34,484 nucleotides of DNA from a virus, in the IMG/VR virus record IMGVR_UViG_3300032282_001229, positions 1 to 34,484 of that record. One strand, given 5' to 3'. The translations under genes and the position numbers were made by a program. Within the stretch, counting starts at the first letter, position 1, and every line of letters starts with the position of its first letter. Of this stretch, positions 11,236-20,335 are shown in pieces. The notes beneath the pieces are model-generated. The model was not told where the DNA came from. It ran no database searches and saw only the letters and a program-made list of their open reading frames with translations.

Positions 11236-13452
11236 ATGGCAGATTATCAAGATCAGGATTCAAGCGAAGATAGCAGAATCAATGATGCAAAGAAGTTCTT
11301 AAACCTTTGTAATGATGTAGATTCCAACAATAGAGCAGAGGCTTTAGACGATGTTCGCTTTTGCGCTGGAGATCAATGGCCTGTAGATGTGCAAAACAGC
11401 CGAGTTCTAGAATCTAGACCTTGCTTAACGATCAATAAGGTTGATGCCTATGTTCGTCAAATCTGCAATCAAATCAGACAACAAAGACCAAGAATCAAAG
11501 TTCAAGGAATGAATAATGAGGCTGATGCTAAGTTAGCTGAGATTCTAAGTGGTGTTTGCCGTCATATTGAGTATCAATCTTCTGCTGATGTAGCTTACGA
11601 TACAGCCTCTGAATATGCAGTCAAGATGGGATGGGGTTACTTCAGGGTAATGACAGACTACATATCTCCTGATTCTTTTGAGCAAGAAATCTACATTAGA
11701 CCTATAGATAATCCATTTACAGTCTATTTTGATCCTAATTCACAGCTTCCTGATGGCTCTGATGCAGAGCGCTGCCTAATCACTACTGTAGTGAGCAAAA
11801 AGACATTTAGGGCTATGTATCCTGGCAAGGATGACGGACAAGGCTTTACAAGTCGTGGAACTGGCGATTCAGACTCTGAATGGGTTACTAAAGAAGATGT
11901 TCGTATTGCTGAATACTTTTATACAGTCAGAACTCCAACAAAATTAGTTCTATTATCTGATGGCACAAGCGTATTTGAAGATGAGCTGCCTGATCCACAA
12001 GTTTTAACTGATGCAGGAATTGAAATTGTAGAAAAGCGTGATACCTATAAGAAGCAGATCAAATGGTGCAAGCTCACAGCAATGGAGATCCTTGAGGAGC
12101 GAGATTGGGCTGGTAAATACATCCCAGTAATTCCTGTTTATGGTCAATCTTGCATTATTGATGCAAAGCACAAGAAATTTGGTTTGGTTCGGATGGCTAA
12201 AGATCCACAGCGTATGTATAACTATTGGACTACAGCTTTAACTGAATCAGTAGCATTAGCTCCTAAAGCTAAATGGGTTATGGCAGAAGGTCAAGATGAA
12301 GGCCATGAGAATGAGTGGGCGCAAGCTAACATTAAAGCTATGCCTGTTTTGCGCTACAAGCAGACTGATACAGAAGGTAGAACAGCACCAGCTCCACAGC
12401 GCTTACAGCCTGAACCTCCTCCAGCAGGAATTGTTACAGCAACTCAAGGAATGTCTAATGACTTGATGACAGTAGTTGGCATCTATGATCCAAGCCAATT
12501 ACCTCAAGGCAATATGTCAGGCAAAGCTATTGCAGGACAACAACAACAAGTGGATATGGTGAACTTCCACTACTATGACAATTTGACTCGTTCTATTGCA
12601 TATTGTGGTCGTATTATTCTTGATTTAATTCCTAAGATTTACGATACAGAGCGTGTCATGCGGATTATTGGCGCTGATGAAAAACCTGAAATTATTACCT
12701 TAAATCAAAGAGTTACAACTGAAGAAGGGGTTGAAAAGATCCTCAATGATGTATCAGTTGGTCGTTATGATGTAGTAATGGATACAGGCCCTGGCTTTGC
12801 AACTAAGCGTGGCGAAGCAGTAGAAGCCATGATGACTTTGCTTGCTGCTGATCCAAACCTCATGCAGACTGCTGGAGATTTAATCTTCCGTAATATGGAC
12901 TTCCCTGGCGCTGAGATCATTGCTGATCGTATGGCTGCTGCTAATCCATTAGCTCAAGTTGATGAGAAATCAGACATTCCTCCACAAGTTCAGATGCAGT
13001 TGGCTCAGTCCAAACAGATGATTCAACAGTTGCAACAGCAAATGCAAGCTATGGGTATGGACATTAAATATGGTCAAACTGTTGCTGAAACTAAAGAGCG
13101 TGGATCTACAGCTCGTAAGCTCATGGAAGTTACTGCTAAAGCGCACAATACTGAAACAATGGCAGAAGTTAAAGTCAATGACCAAAATACTCGTTCAATT
13201 ACAAGCCAAAATAAGACTGAAATTGATGCGATTGTTAAGATGCTTATTGCCAATTTGGATACTTCAGCCATTAAAGCGGAACTGGATCGTAGAAATGAGG
13301 AGCAGTATGCCTTTGCTTTGCAAGCGCAACAGGATATAGATCAAGGTCAGAATCCATTGATGCAACCTCCTCAACAGCCTATGCAAACGCAACAACCTAT
13401 GCAACAATCTATGGAACAACAACCTCAACAAATGCCACAAGGAGTTCAATAA
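11236..13452 (+). CDS. Portal protein, P22 gp1-like
   Basis: A 738-residue portal. Recognisable text: NAKKFLNLCNDV-like start, DDVRFCAGDQWP, RPCLTINKVDAYVRQI and SEYAVKMGWGYFRV, all typical of P22-type portals. The body ends in a helical barrel and a Gln/Met/Pro-rich tail (QQPMQTQQPMQ) that could extend into the capsid, as the P22 barrel does. The ATG at 11236 (GGGA upstream) is preferred to a TTG at 11221 that would overlap the terminase. The portal forms the dodecameric vertex through which DNA enters and leaves and to which gp4- and gp10-like proteins attach. Confidence 0.93.
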   Translation: MADYQDQDSSEDSRINDAKKFLNLCNDVDSNNRAEALDDVRFCAGDQWPVDVQNSRVLESRPCLTINKVDAYVRQICNQIRQQRPRIKVQGMNNEADAKLAEILSGVCRHIEYQSSADVAYDTASEYAVKMGWGYFRVMTDYISPDSFEQEIYIRPIDNPFTVYFDPNSQLPDGSDAERCLITTVVSKKTFRAMYPGKDDGQGFTSRGTGDSDSEWVTKEDVRIAEYFYTVRTPTKLVLLSDGTSVFEDELPDPQVLTDAGIEIVEKRDTYKKQIKWCKLTAMEILEERDWAGKYIPVIPVYGQSCIIDAKHKKFGLVRMAKDPQRMYNYWTTALTESVALAPKAKWVMAEGQDEGHENEWAQANIKAMPVLRYKQTDTEGRTAPAPQRLQPEPPPAGIVTATQGMSNDLMTVVGIYDPSQLPQGNMSGKAIAGQQQQVDMVNFHYYDNLTRSIAYCGRIILDLIPKIYDTERVMRIIGADEKPEIITLNQRVTTEEGVEKILNDVSVGRYDVVMDTGPGFATKRGEAVEAMMTLLAADPNLMQTAGDLIFRNMDFPGAEIIADRMAAANPLAQVDEKSDIPPQVQMQLAQSKQMIQQLQQQMQAMGMDIKYGQTVAETKERGSTARKLMEVTAKAHNTETMAEVKVNDQNTRSITSQNKTEIDAIVKMLIANLDTSAIKAELDRRNEEQYAFALQAQQDIDQGQNPLMQPPQQPMQTQQPMQQSMEQQPQQMPQGVQ

Positions 13453-13862
13453 TGCCAAGAGAAATAGTTACCTCAGAAAATCGTGAGGAATATAACGATA
13501 AGAAGATGGCTCAAAAAGCTGGAAAACCTTCTTATGATGAACCTGATTACGACAAAATGAGCGCTGAAGCTAAAGAATTAGCGCTTCATGCTGATAATAC
13601 TGAGCATCTTTACAAATCTAGTCATATTCCTATTGTTAAAAATCTTCAAAAGAAGATGAAAAAAGGTCAATATGACCAAGGAAAAGCTCGTAAATTATGG
13701 TCTTATCATGCTGATCGTGCAGCTCAATCTTATGCAAAAGAACATGGAACTCCAAGTGTTCCTTGGCACAAAATGTTTACTCCTGAACATCGTAAAGAGG
13801 CTGCTGCTCATTTTGAAAGCACTCATCGAGATAAAGTTGAAGATGATACAAACTACAAGTAA
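13452..13862 (+). CDS. Hypothetical protein between portal and scaffold
   Basis: A 136-residue protein; the middle DNTEHLYKSSHIPIVKNLQ, KKGQYDQGKARKLWSYHADR and AQSYAKEHG make a helical domain seen in unnamed proteins of many phages and bacteria, often near structural genes. The first 40 residues are polar and disordered. Its ATG overlaps the portal stop (TAATG). The position hints at a head-related role, but no function is established. Confidence 0.75.
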   Translation: MPREIVTSENREEYNDKKMAQKAGKPSYDEPDYDKMSAEAKELALHADNTEHLYKSSHIPIVKNLQKKMKKGQYDQGKARKLWSYHADRAAQSYAKEHGTPSVPWHKMFTPEHRKEAAAHFESTHRDKVEDDTNYK

Positions 13863-13909
13863 TATTGTTTTACACAGTATTTAATGGTAAAAATGAATTG
13901 TTGTAAATC

Positions 13910-13930
13910 TACCAATGGATTCATTGGGTA
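13910..13930 (+). promoter_or_regulatory. Hairpin before the scaffold ribosome site
   Basis: TACCAATG and CATTGGGTA pair with one bulged G around a GATT loop in the 86-base gap between 13863 and 13948. No T run follows. GAGG for the scaffold gene lies ten bases further on. It might tune scaffold translation or mark an mRNA processing point. The rest of the gap is AT-rich and holds no clear promoter. Confidence 0.3.
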
Positions 13931-13948
13931 AAATCTTGAGGAAAACTC

Positions 13949-14905
13949 ATGGCAGAAGCACAAGTATTAGAAGCAAAACAGGCTGGTAATGTAGTCACTA
14001 GCGAAAATTTAACCGAATGGACTATGAATCGTCTTGGTTTAGCTGGCGAAGATGCTCCTATTGAGGCTGATGAAGTTGAGGAAACTCCTGAATCAGAGCC
14101 GATAGCAGATGACGAACAGAGTGAACAGGAATCAGAACCTGAAGGTAAAGCAACAGAGGAACGGAAACAAAATCCCAAACTCGAAAAGCGGTTTTCAGAG
14201 CTAACTAAAGCAAGGAAACAGGCAGAAGAAAACGCTGCCAAAGCCCAAGCTGAAAAAGAGCAACTGGAAGCAAGACTTAGGGAATATGAAGGTCGGCAAG
14301 CTCCACAGCCTCAAGTTGAGGAGAGTCCAATCGGCAGAGAACCTAGGGCAGATCAGTTTGATGATGCTTTTGAATATGCAAAGGCATTAGCGGAATGGTC
14401 AGCAGAAAAAGCGTTGTATGACAGGGATCAGCAAGATTTAAATCGTAAAGCCGAGGAAGAAAGACAGAAAGTCCTAAAGACTTGGTCTGAAAAGCTCGAA
14501 AAAGCGAAGCCAAATTTAACTGATTTTGACGATATAGTGAACTCTACTCAGATTGTCGTTAGCGATGATGTGAGAGATGCCATTGTTGAGTCAGATGTAG
14601 GGCCTGAGATTCTTTATCATTTAGCTAGTCTAGATGGCGAAGAAGCACAAAGATTCCAAGCATTGCCTGTAACTAAAGCGCTTAGAGAAATTGGGAAATT
14701 GGAGGCTCGTTTTGAGAAGCAAGAAGCTGCTCAAGAAGAAGCCGTAAGAAGTAAGCCTGTTGCTCAGAAGTCTAAAGCTCCTGCTCCTCTCAGCCCTATT
14801 AAGGCTACTGGAAGCGCAATGGAGAATCCTATAGGCTCAGATGGTGAGTTTCATGGATCATTCCAAGCGTGGAAAGCAGCTCGAAAAGCAGGGAAGATCA
14901 GGTAA
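13949..14905 (+). CDS. Scaffolding protein
   Basis: A 318-residue, acidic, mostly helical protein with a long coiled-coil region (KLEKRFSELTKARKQAEE through ARLREYEGRQ, about residues 73-112) and a basic, helical C-terminus (FQAWKAARKAGKIR). Scaffolds of P22-like phages have this architecture, with the C-terminal basic helix docking on the coat protein. Directly upstream of the coat gene, as in P22 (gp8 before gp5). No protease domain is visible. Identification is by composition, size and position rather than by a catalytic motif. Confidence 0.85.
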   Translation: MAEAQVLEAKQAGNVVTSENLTEWTMNRLGLAGEDAPIEADEVEETPESEPIADDEQSEQESEPEGKATEERKQNPKLEKRFSELTKARKQAEENAAKAQAEKEQLEARLREYEGRQAPQPQVEESPIGREPRADQFDDAFEYAKALAEWSAEKALYDRDQQDLNRKAEEERQKVLKTWSEKLEKAKPNLTDFDDIVNSTQIVVSDDVRDAIVESDVGPEILYHLASLDGEEAQRFQALPVTKALREIGKLEARFEKQEAAQEEAVRSKPVAQKSKAPAPLSPIKATGSAMENPIGSDGEFHGSFQAWKAARKAGKIR

Positions 14906-14934
14906 ACCCTAATTTCTTTTAAGGAAAAGAGAAA

Positions 14935-16164
14935 ATGAGTAATACTTTATTAACCATTAGCAAGATCACCAACGAAGCGTTGATGGTCTTGGAAAACGAA
15001 CTAACCTTCACTTCTGAAGTAGATCGTAACTATGATGACCAGTTCGCTGTAGTCGGTGCAAAGATTGGTAATACAGTCAATGTCCGCAGACCAGGTCGTT
15101 TTATTGGAACAACAGGCCCTGCATTGAATGTTGAAGATTTCAACGAAACTTCAGTTCCTGTAACTCTCTCAACCCAATTCCATGTGGATACACAATTCAC
15201 CACTCAGGACTTGGCTTTGAGCTTGGATATGTTCTCTGATCGTGTTTTGAAACCAGCAGTTGCCGCTATTGCCAACAAAATTGACTTAGACGGCTTAACA
15301 ATGGCTAAAAATGCTACCTACAACACAGTAGGAACAGCAGGAACTCCTCCAACTGGCTTGATTACATTCTTGAACGCTGGTGCTTACCTTGATTCTGAAG
15401 GCGCTCCTCGTGATGGTCGTAGATCAGTCATTATTGATCCATTCTCAAGCGCAACTATTGTTGATAGCTTGAAAGGTCTATTTGTGCCACAAGAAGCGAT
15501 TTCTACTCAGTATCGTAAAGGTCTGATGGGTCGTGACTCTGCTGGTATGAACTGGAAGATGGATCAAAACATTGTGAACCAAACTTACGGCTCTTTTGCT
15601 GGAACAGCTACAGTCAATGTGACTACAGCTACTGGCTTCTTGACAAGCGGTTGGGCTTCTAATGCAAACATCACTTTGACTTTGACTAACGCTGTTAGCT
15701 TGAATCAAGGCGATACATTCACCATTGCTGGTGTATATGCAGTAAACCCACAAAATCGTCAGTCTTATGGCAAGTTGCGTAACTTTGTTGTGAACACAGC
15801 CGTTAGCGGTTCAGGTGGCACAATTACAGTCAATGTATCTCCTGCTCCTATTTCTGCTGGTCAGTTCCAAAACATCAGCGTAACAAGTTCAGGCGCACAA
15901 GCTGTAGCGTTCTTCAACTCAAGCGGCACAACTAGCCCACAAAACATCCTCATGCACAAAAATGCGTTTACTCTCGCAGTAGCCGATCTTGAGTTGCCTG
16001 AAGGTGTTCATTTTGCTGGTCGTGCTTCCGACAAGGAAATTGGTCTGTCAATGCGTGTAGTTCGTCAATACACCATCAACAATGACTCTATTCCTACTCG
16101 TTTAGATGTTCTTTATGGTTGGGCTCCACTCTATCCTGAGTTGGCTTGCCGTATCGCATCTTAA
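14935..16164 (+). CDS. Major coat protein, P22 gp5-like
   Basis: A 409-residue HK97-fold coat of the P22 type. The start MSNTLLTISKITNEALMVLE, GNTVNVRRPGRF, FTTQDLALSLDMFSDRVLKP, and the C-terminal DSIPTRLDVLYGWAPLYPEL are characteristic. Residues about 225-330 are Thr/Ser/Val-rich strands (TVNVTTATGF, GGTITVNVSPAPI), corresponding to the surface insertion region of this coat family. Good AAGGAA ribosome site. It is followed by a small virion-type gene and a strong terminator, the usual sign of a highly expressed coat operon. Confidence 0.95.
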   Translation: MSNTLLTISKITNEALMVLENELTFTSEVDRNYDDQFAVVGAKIGNTVNVRRPGRFIGTTGPALNVEDFNETSVPVTLSTQFHVDTQFTTQDLALSLDMFSDRVLKPAVAAIANKIDLDGLTMAKNATYNTVGTAGTPPTGLITFLNAGAYLDSEGAPRDGRRSVIIDPFSSATIVDSLKGLFVPQEAISTQYRKGLMGRDSAGMNWKMDQNIVNQTYGSFAGTATVNVTTATGFLTSGWASNANITLTLTNAVSLNQGDTFTIAGVYAVNPQNRQSYGKLRNFVVNTAVSGSGGTITVNVSPAPISAGQFQNISVTSSGAQAVAFFNSSGTTSPQNILMHKNAFTLAVADLELPEGVHFAGRASDKEIGLSMRVVRQYTINNDSIPTRLDVLYGWAPLYPELACRIAS

Positions 16165-16190
16165 TTTTTGGACTAGAAAGGAACTAAATC

Positions 16191-16424
16191 ATGGCGAATC
16201 CAGGCCCAGCATCAACAGTATCAACAGTCTATTTATTCAATGGTAATGCCGCAGATGGTGTATCACTCGGTATTGCTACTGGCAAAATTGGCTTTTATGG
16301 CGAAACTCCAGTTGTTCAAGCTGCTGCAATTACTACTATTGCAACTAACGCAACTGGCACAGCGATTTCTACAGCAGTTAATAGCATCATTACTGCATTG
16401 CAGAATATCGGTGTAACAGCCTAA
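16191..16424 (+). CDS. Small Ala/Thr-rich protein after coat
   Basis: A 77-residue protein (MANPGPASTVSTVYLFNGN) with strands and an Ala/Thr-rich helix ending in ALQNIGVTA. It lies between the coat gene and the terminator, so it should be made at coat-like level. This suggests a small virion part, such as a decoration protein, but no family is recognised and P22 has no obvious counterpart. Confidence 0.68.
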   Translation: MANPGPASTVSTVYLFNGNAADGVSLGIATGKIGFYGETPVVQAAAITTIATNATGTAISTAVNSIITALQNIGVTA

Positions 16425-16440
16425 TTTATGTTGTAAAACT

Positions 16441-16475
16441 AAGCTCTCCCCCAAAAAGGGAGGGCTTTTTCTTTT
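16441..16475 (+). terminator. Intrinsic terminator after the coat operon
   Basis: AAGCTCTCCC (16441-16450) pairs over ten positions, with one G-T wobble, with GGGAGGGCTT (16458-16467) around a CCAAAAA loop, followed by TTTCTTTT. This is the clearest rho-independent terminator in the window. It would separate high coat expression from the glycosyltransferase and tail genes. Confidence 0.92.
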
Positions 16476-16490
16476 GTGAAGGAAAGAAAA

Positions 16491-17150
16491 TTGCATATCA
16501 CCATAGCAATACCAGCCTATACAGGCTCAGTCTATATGGCAACTATGAGATCCCTGGTTAATGATCTTGTAATGCTTGTATCGAGAGGCGATACATTTAC
16601 CCTTATTGATGACATAGGAAGCGCTTATATAGCCGATTGTAGAGGCGCTATAGCCTCCAATTTCCTTAAAACAGAATCAGATTGCCTTGTTTTTGTAGAT
16701 TCTGATGTAGCTTGGGAAAAAGGCGCTCTTTTAAGGCTTGTAGATCATCCTGTAGATTTAGTAGGTGGTGTTTACCCCTATCGAATTGATGAACTAGGAT
16801 TTCCAATTAAATACTTAGATAAACCTGAATTATGGGCAGATCCTGAAACAGGGCTTTTAGAAGTAGCTGCTATTGCTACAGGATTTATGAAGATTAGTCG
16901 TAACTGCTTAGAGAAATTAAAAGAAGCATATCCTGATCAGTATTACCATGATGGAGCTAAAGACAATCTGTTTTATGACTTTTTTGCTCATATTGCAGAA
17001 GGCGATAAGAAGTATGGAGAGGACTATTCTTTTTGTTTTAGATGGAGCAAAATAGGCGGTAGAGTATGGTGTGATCCTGAAATCAAAATGGGTCATACAG
17101 GAAATAAAACATTTGTCGGTCATTTCGGAAACTATTTGCGAAACCGATAA
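16491..17150 (+). CDS. Glycosyltransferase, GT-A type
   Basis: A 219-residue enzyme with the start ITIAIPAYTGSVYMATM, then CLVFVDSDVAWEKGAL with Asp70-Ser-Asp72, a DxD site for a metal and nucleotide sugar, and a C-terminal DYSFCFRWSKIGGRVWCDPE resembling GT2/Anp1-like proteins in phages. TTG at 16491 is preferred: AAGGAAAG stands before it, homologues begin at this point, and the alternative GTG at 16476 is at the end of the terminator's T run. It may glycosylate a virion protein or cell-surface sugar. It sits alone between coat and tail genes. Confidence 0.82.
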   Translation: MHITIAIPAYTGSVYMATMRSLVNDLVMLVSRGDTFTLIDDIGSAYIADCRGAIASNFLKTESDCLVFVDSDVAWEKGALLRLVDHPVDLVGGVYPYRIDELGFPIKYLDKPELWADPETGLLEVAAIATGFMKISRNCLEKLKEAYPDQYYHDGAKDNLFYDFFAHIAEGDKKYGEDYSFCFRWSKIGGRVWCDPEIKMGHTGNKTFVGHFGNYLRNR

Positions 17151-17168
17151 TATACGATTAAACTTAGG

Positions 17169-17186
17169 TAGCCTCAAACCCCTTTT
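17169..17186 (+). repeat. Second CAAACCCC box
   Basis: TAGCCTCAAACCCCTTTT lies just before the AAAGGAA ribosome site of the gene at 17199 and matches TAGCTTCAAACCCCATTT at 7600-7617 at 16 of 18 positions. Upstream, TTGCGA and TAAACT are 17 bases apart, a weak promoter. It may be a regulatory element at the start of the tail gene block. Confidence 0.35.
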
Positions 17187-17198
17187 AAAGGAACAAAA

Positions 17199-17429
17199 AT
17201 GACCTCAAATACCAAAGCCATTGGTGTATCTTTCGCAGATCCAAAACTAGACAGCATTACTCTTTCAACTGGTTTAGTTGAAATTCTTGCTCTTGATATT
17301 GCTATCACAGACAATGTAACCACTACAACATCTCCTGCAAACAGCTTGGCAGTTACTTCTAATGCTACAGGCACAGGCAAATTGTGGATGAGTGATGGTT
17401 CTAAGTGGCAACAACTAGCAGCTATTTAA
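17199..17429 (+). CDS. Small Thr/Ser-rich virion-type protein
   Basis: A 76-residue protein (MTSNTKAIGVSFADPKLDSI) with alternating strands and an ending LWMSDGSKWQQLAAI typical of the tips of small phage fibre or decoration proteins. AAAGGAA precedes the ATG. First gene of the tail block after the glycosyltransferase. No family is recognised; its composition and place point to a structural role. Confidence 0.62.
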   Translation: MTSNTKAIGVSFADPKLDSITLSTGLVEILALDIAITDNVTTTTSPANSLAVTSNATGTGKLWMSDGSKWQQLAAI

Positions 17430-17438
17430 GGATAAATC

Positions 17439-17792
17439 ATGTCATTAACAACAGTTGTTCGTTTAGCAGGAAGAACAACTGCCTTATCTGTTGCAGCTAC
17501 AGCTCATACTGCTGTTACTGTTTCAGCTACAGGCGGTAGTGTTCTAAGTAACTATGCAGCGTTTTTGAATACTGGCGCAAATACAGTAGCTATTGAGATT
17601 TCACCAACAGGAATTACGGCTGTTACAGCTAGTATTGCTGCTGATGGATCAACAGGCTCTTATATTCTTCCAGCATCTATGACTCAGCCCATTGTTTTAG
17701 CCACTCCAGCAAATGATTTTCAGGTTTCTGCTATTGGTTCGGCAGCAGGCCCTGCACTTGTATATATAACTCCAGTAAGCGATCAGTCTTAA
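17439..17792 (+). CDS. Beta-rich virion-type protein (117 aa)
   Basis: A 117-residue protein built of strands rich in Thr, Val, Ala and Ser (SVAATAHTAVTVSATGGSV). The second half (SYILPASMTQPIVLATP, FQVSAIGSA) ends with a beta strand and polar tip. The fold pattern is that of small decoration or fibre-base proteins. It starts ten bases after the previous gene. No specific function is assigned. Confidence 0.62.
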   Translation: MSLTTVVRLAGRTTALSVAATAHTAVTVSATGGSVLSNYAAFLNTGANTVAIEISPTGITAVTASIAADGSTGSYILPASMTQPIVLATPANDFQVSAIGSAAGPALVYITPVSDQS

Positions 17793-17815
17793 AAACTGTT
17801 CTAGAAGGATGATTT

Positions 17816-20335
17816 ATGACTAATCCAGCAGATTCATCTGTTCAGAATCTATTGCCTGTTCAGGCTTATTTCAATACGGATGGGTCATTTAATACTTTTA
17901 TTGGTCAAGGTCAGCCGTTCTATGCAACGGCAAATCCTTCTCAATCAGGTTTAACGATTACCAATAGCACTTTAAATAGCAGTCCTATTGGCAATACTTC
18001 TCCTTCTACTGGTGTTTTTACTAACATCAGCACAACTACTGGAACAATTTCAACTCAACCCATAGGCGCAACAGATATAGTCAATTTATTGGCTTTACAG
18101 TCTTATGCTGCTGGAATTAGTTGGAAACAACCTTGTGCGGTTGCAACATTAACAAATATTACTTTGTCAGGTTTGCAAACCATTGATGGCTATTTAACAT
18201 TAGATGGTGATCGAGTATTAGTTAAGAATCAATCAAATGCTGCTAATAACGGCATTTATTTGGCTTCTGCAAGCACTTGGACAAGATCTTTAGATGCTAA
18301 TTCATGGGATGAGCTAATTTCTGCTATTTCTTTTATTGAATATGGCACTCAAGCTGGTGGAGCTTGGTTTTGCACAGCAACACCTGGTGGAACATTAGGT
18401 GTAACTGCGGTAAATTGGTCACAATTTACAACTTCAGCAACTTATTCTGCTGGAACTGGTTTAACGCTTACAGGAACAGTATTTAGCATTACTAATACTG
18501 GTGTTCCTGCATCTACTTATGGATCTGCAACAGCAACTCCTGTATTTGCGGTAAATGCTCAAGGTCAAATTACTAGCGTTACCAATACCACTATTACTCC
18601 TGCAATCGGCTCTATAACTGGTTTAGGAACTGGAGTTGCAACATTCTTAACAACTCCTACTTCTGCAAATTTAGCAGCTATAGTAAGCGATGAAACAGGC
18701 ACAGGAGCGCTTGTATTTGCTACAAGTCCTACTTTTATTACTCCAGCTCTAGGAACTCCTGCAAGTGGCATTTTAAGCAATGCTACAGGGCTTCCTTTGA
18801 CTACTGGTGTTACAGGAACACTACCTATAGGAAATGGTGGAACTGGTCAAACAACGGCTTCTGCTGCGTTTAATGCCTTATCTCCAATTACTTCTGTTGG
18901 TGATCTTATTATTGGTAGCGGAGTTAATAGTGCAAGCCGTTTAGCTATTGGCACAAATAATACAGTTCTTACTTCTAATGGAACTACTGCTGCTTGGGCA
19001 GCATTGCCAGCAGCTATGGTCTATCCTGGCGCTGGAATTGCAAATTCAACTGGAACTGCATGGGGAACAAGTTATTCAACAACAGGATCAGGAACAGTTT
19101 TAGCTTTGGCAACTGGTGCAACATTAAATAATCCAATTACTAGCAACTATCAAGATTTTAGTAATGGCGCATCAACAACTTTAGCTGCTGGTCGTATGTG
19201 GTATGACGGAGTAACTGGCGCTTGGAATCTTGGAATGGGTGGTGGCAACATTACCCAACAAGTAGGAGAAGAACTGTTTGTTTACGGCAAAGCAAGCTCT
19301 GCTATTACCGATAGCCCATTACAAATTATTTACCAAACTGGAACAGTAGGAGCAAGCGGTGTTATTACTTTTGCACCTACTATTGCAGGAATTACAGATG
19401 GAACTCTTATTCTTGGTGTTGCTACAGAAAGCCTTGCTTTAAATGGTTTTGGCAGAATTACTTCTTATGGTGTAGTGCGTGGAATTACTACTAACGGAAC
19501 GGCTTTTGGTGAAACATGGGCTGATGGCGATGAAATTTATTACAACCCTGTAACTGGCAATCCAACAAATATAAAGCCAGTAGCACCTAATGTTAAGGTT
19601 TCTGTTGGAACTCTTATTAAAGCTGGATCAGGTGGATCAGGTTCTATTCAGGTAGAAATTAATCATGGTAGCGTATTGGGTGGCACAGATTCCAATGTTC
19701 AATTAACTAGCCCAACAAACGGCAATATTCTTACTTACGATGGTGGCAATGGTTATTGGAAAAATACCGATTTAACTGCTGGAACAGGAATTACTGTAAG
19801 CAAATCTGTCAATGGTGTATTAACAGTTGCAAGCACAGTAACTGCTGGACTTACGATAACAGACGATACAACCACTAATGCAACTCGTTATATTACCTTT
19901 ACAAACGCTACAAGCGGAACTATTACTGGCGAAAATGTTAGTTCTACCAAGCTCCAATACAACCCTTCTACTGGAACATTAAGCGCAACTAAATACTTGG
20001 GTGATGGATCTTCCTTAACTGGAATCGTATCAGGCGCAACAATTAGCAACGATACGACTACTGCAAGCAACCTTTACCCATTGTTTTCTTCTGCCACAAG
20101 CGGAACTCCAACGACAATTTATACAAGTAATGCAAAGTATTTGTATAAGCCAAACACAGGCGATTTATCTGCAAGCCAGGTAATAGCTTCTAATGGATTA
20201 GTTCTTAATAACGCTACTGTATCGGCAAGCTACACAATAGCCACAGGAAACAATGCTATGAGTGTTGGCCCAGTAACAGTTGCAAGCGGTCAATCAGTTA
20301 CAGTAAGTTCAGGTCAAAGGTGGGTGGTTCTATGA
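17816..20335 (+). CDS. Large tail fibre protein
   Basis: An 839-residue fibre composed almost wholly of short beta repeats. Motifs common in phage fibres are visible: TLSGLQTIDGYLTLDGDRVL followed by VKNQSNAANNGIYLA near residue 120-150, and LPIGNGGTGQTTASAAFNAL near the middle. The C-terminus, GPVTVASGQSVTVSSGQRWV, is a strand-rich tip. There is no cysteine-rich or enzyme motif, and no S74 domain; the protein may trimerise by itself or with its neighbours. It overlaps the next gene by four bases (ATGA), suggesting that the two make one fibre assembly. Confidence 0.82.
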   Translation: MTNPADSSVQNLLPVQAYFNTDGSFNTFIGQGQPFYATANPSQSGLTITNSTLNSSPIGNTSPSTGVFTNISTTTGTISTQPIGATDIVNLLALQSYAAGISWKQPCAVATLTNITLSGLQTIDGYLTLDGDRVLVKNQSNAANNGIYLASASTWTRSLDANSWDELISAISFIEYGTQAGGAWFCTATPGGTLGVTAVNWSQFTTSATYSAGTGLTLTGTVFSITNTGVPASTYGSATATPVFAVNAQGQITSVTNTTITPAIGSITGLGTGVATFLTTPTSANLAAIVSDETGTGALVFATSPTFITPALGTPASGILSNATGLPLTTGVTGTLPIGNGGTGQTTASAAFNALSPITSVGDLIIGSGVNSASRLAIGTNNTVLTSNGTTAAWAALPAAMVYPGAGIANSTGTAWGTSYSTTGSGTVLALATGATLNNPITSNYQDFSNGASTTLAAGRMWYDGVTGAWNLGMGGGNITQQVGEELFVYGKASSAITDSPLQIIYQTGTVGASGVITFAPTIAGITDGTLILGVATESLALNGFGRITSYGVVRGITTNGTAFGETWADGDEIYYNPVTGNPTNIKPVAPNVKVSVGTLIKAGSGGSGSIQVEINHGSVLGGTDSNVQLTSPTNGNILTYDGGNGYWKNTDLTAGTGITVSKSVNGVLTVASTVTAGLTITDDTTTNATRYITFTNATSGTITGENVSSTKLQYNPSTGTLSATKYLGDGSSLTGIVSGATISNDTTTASNLYPLFSSATSGTPTTIYTSNAKYLYKPNTGDLSASQVIASNGLVLNNATVSASYTIATGNNAMSVGPVTVASGQSVTVSSGQRWVVL

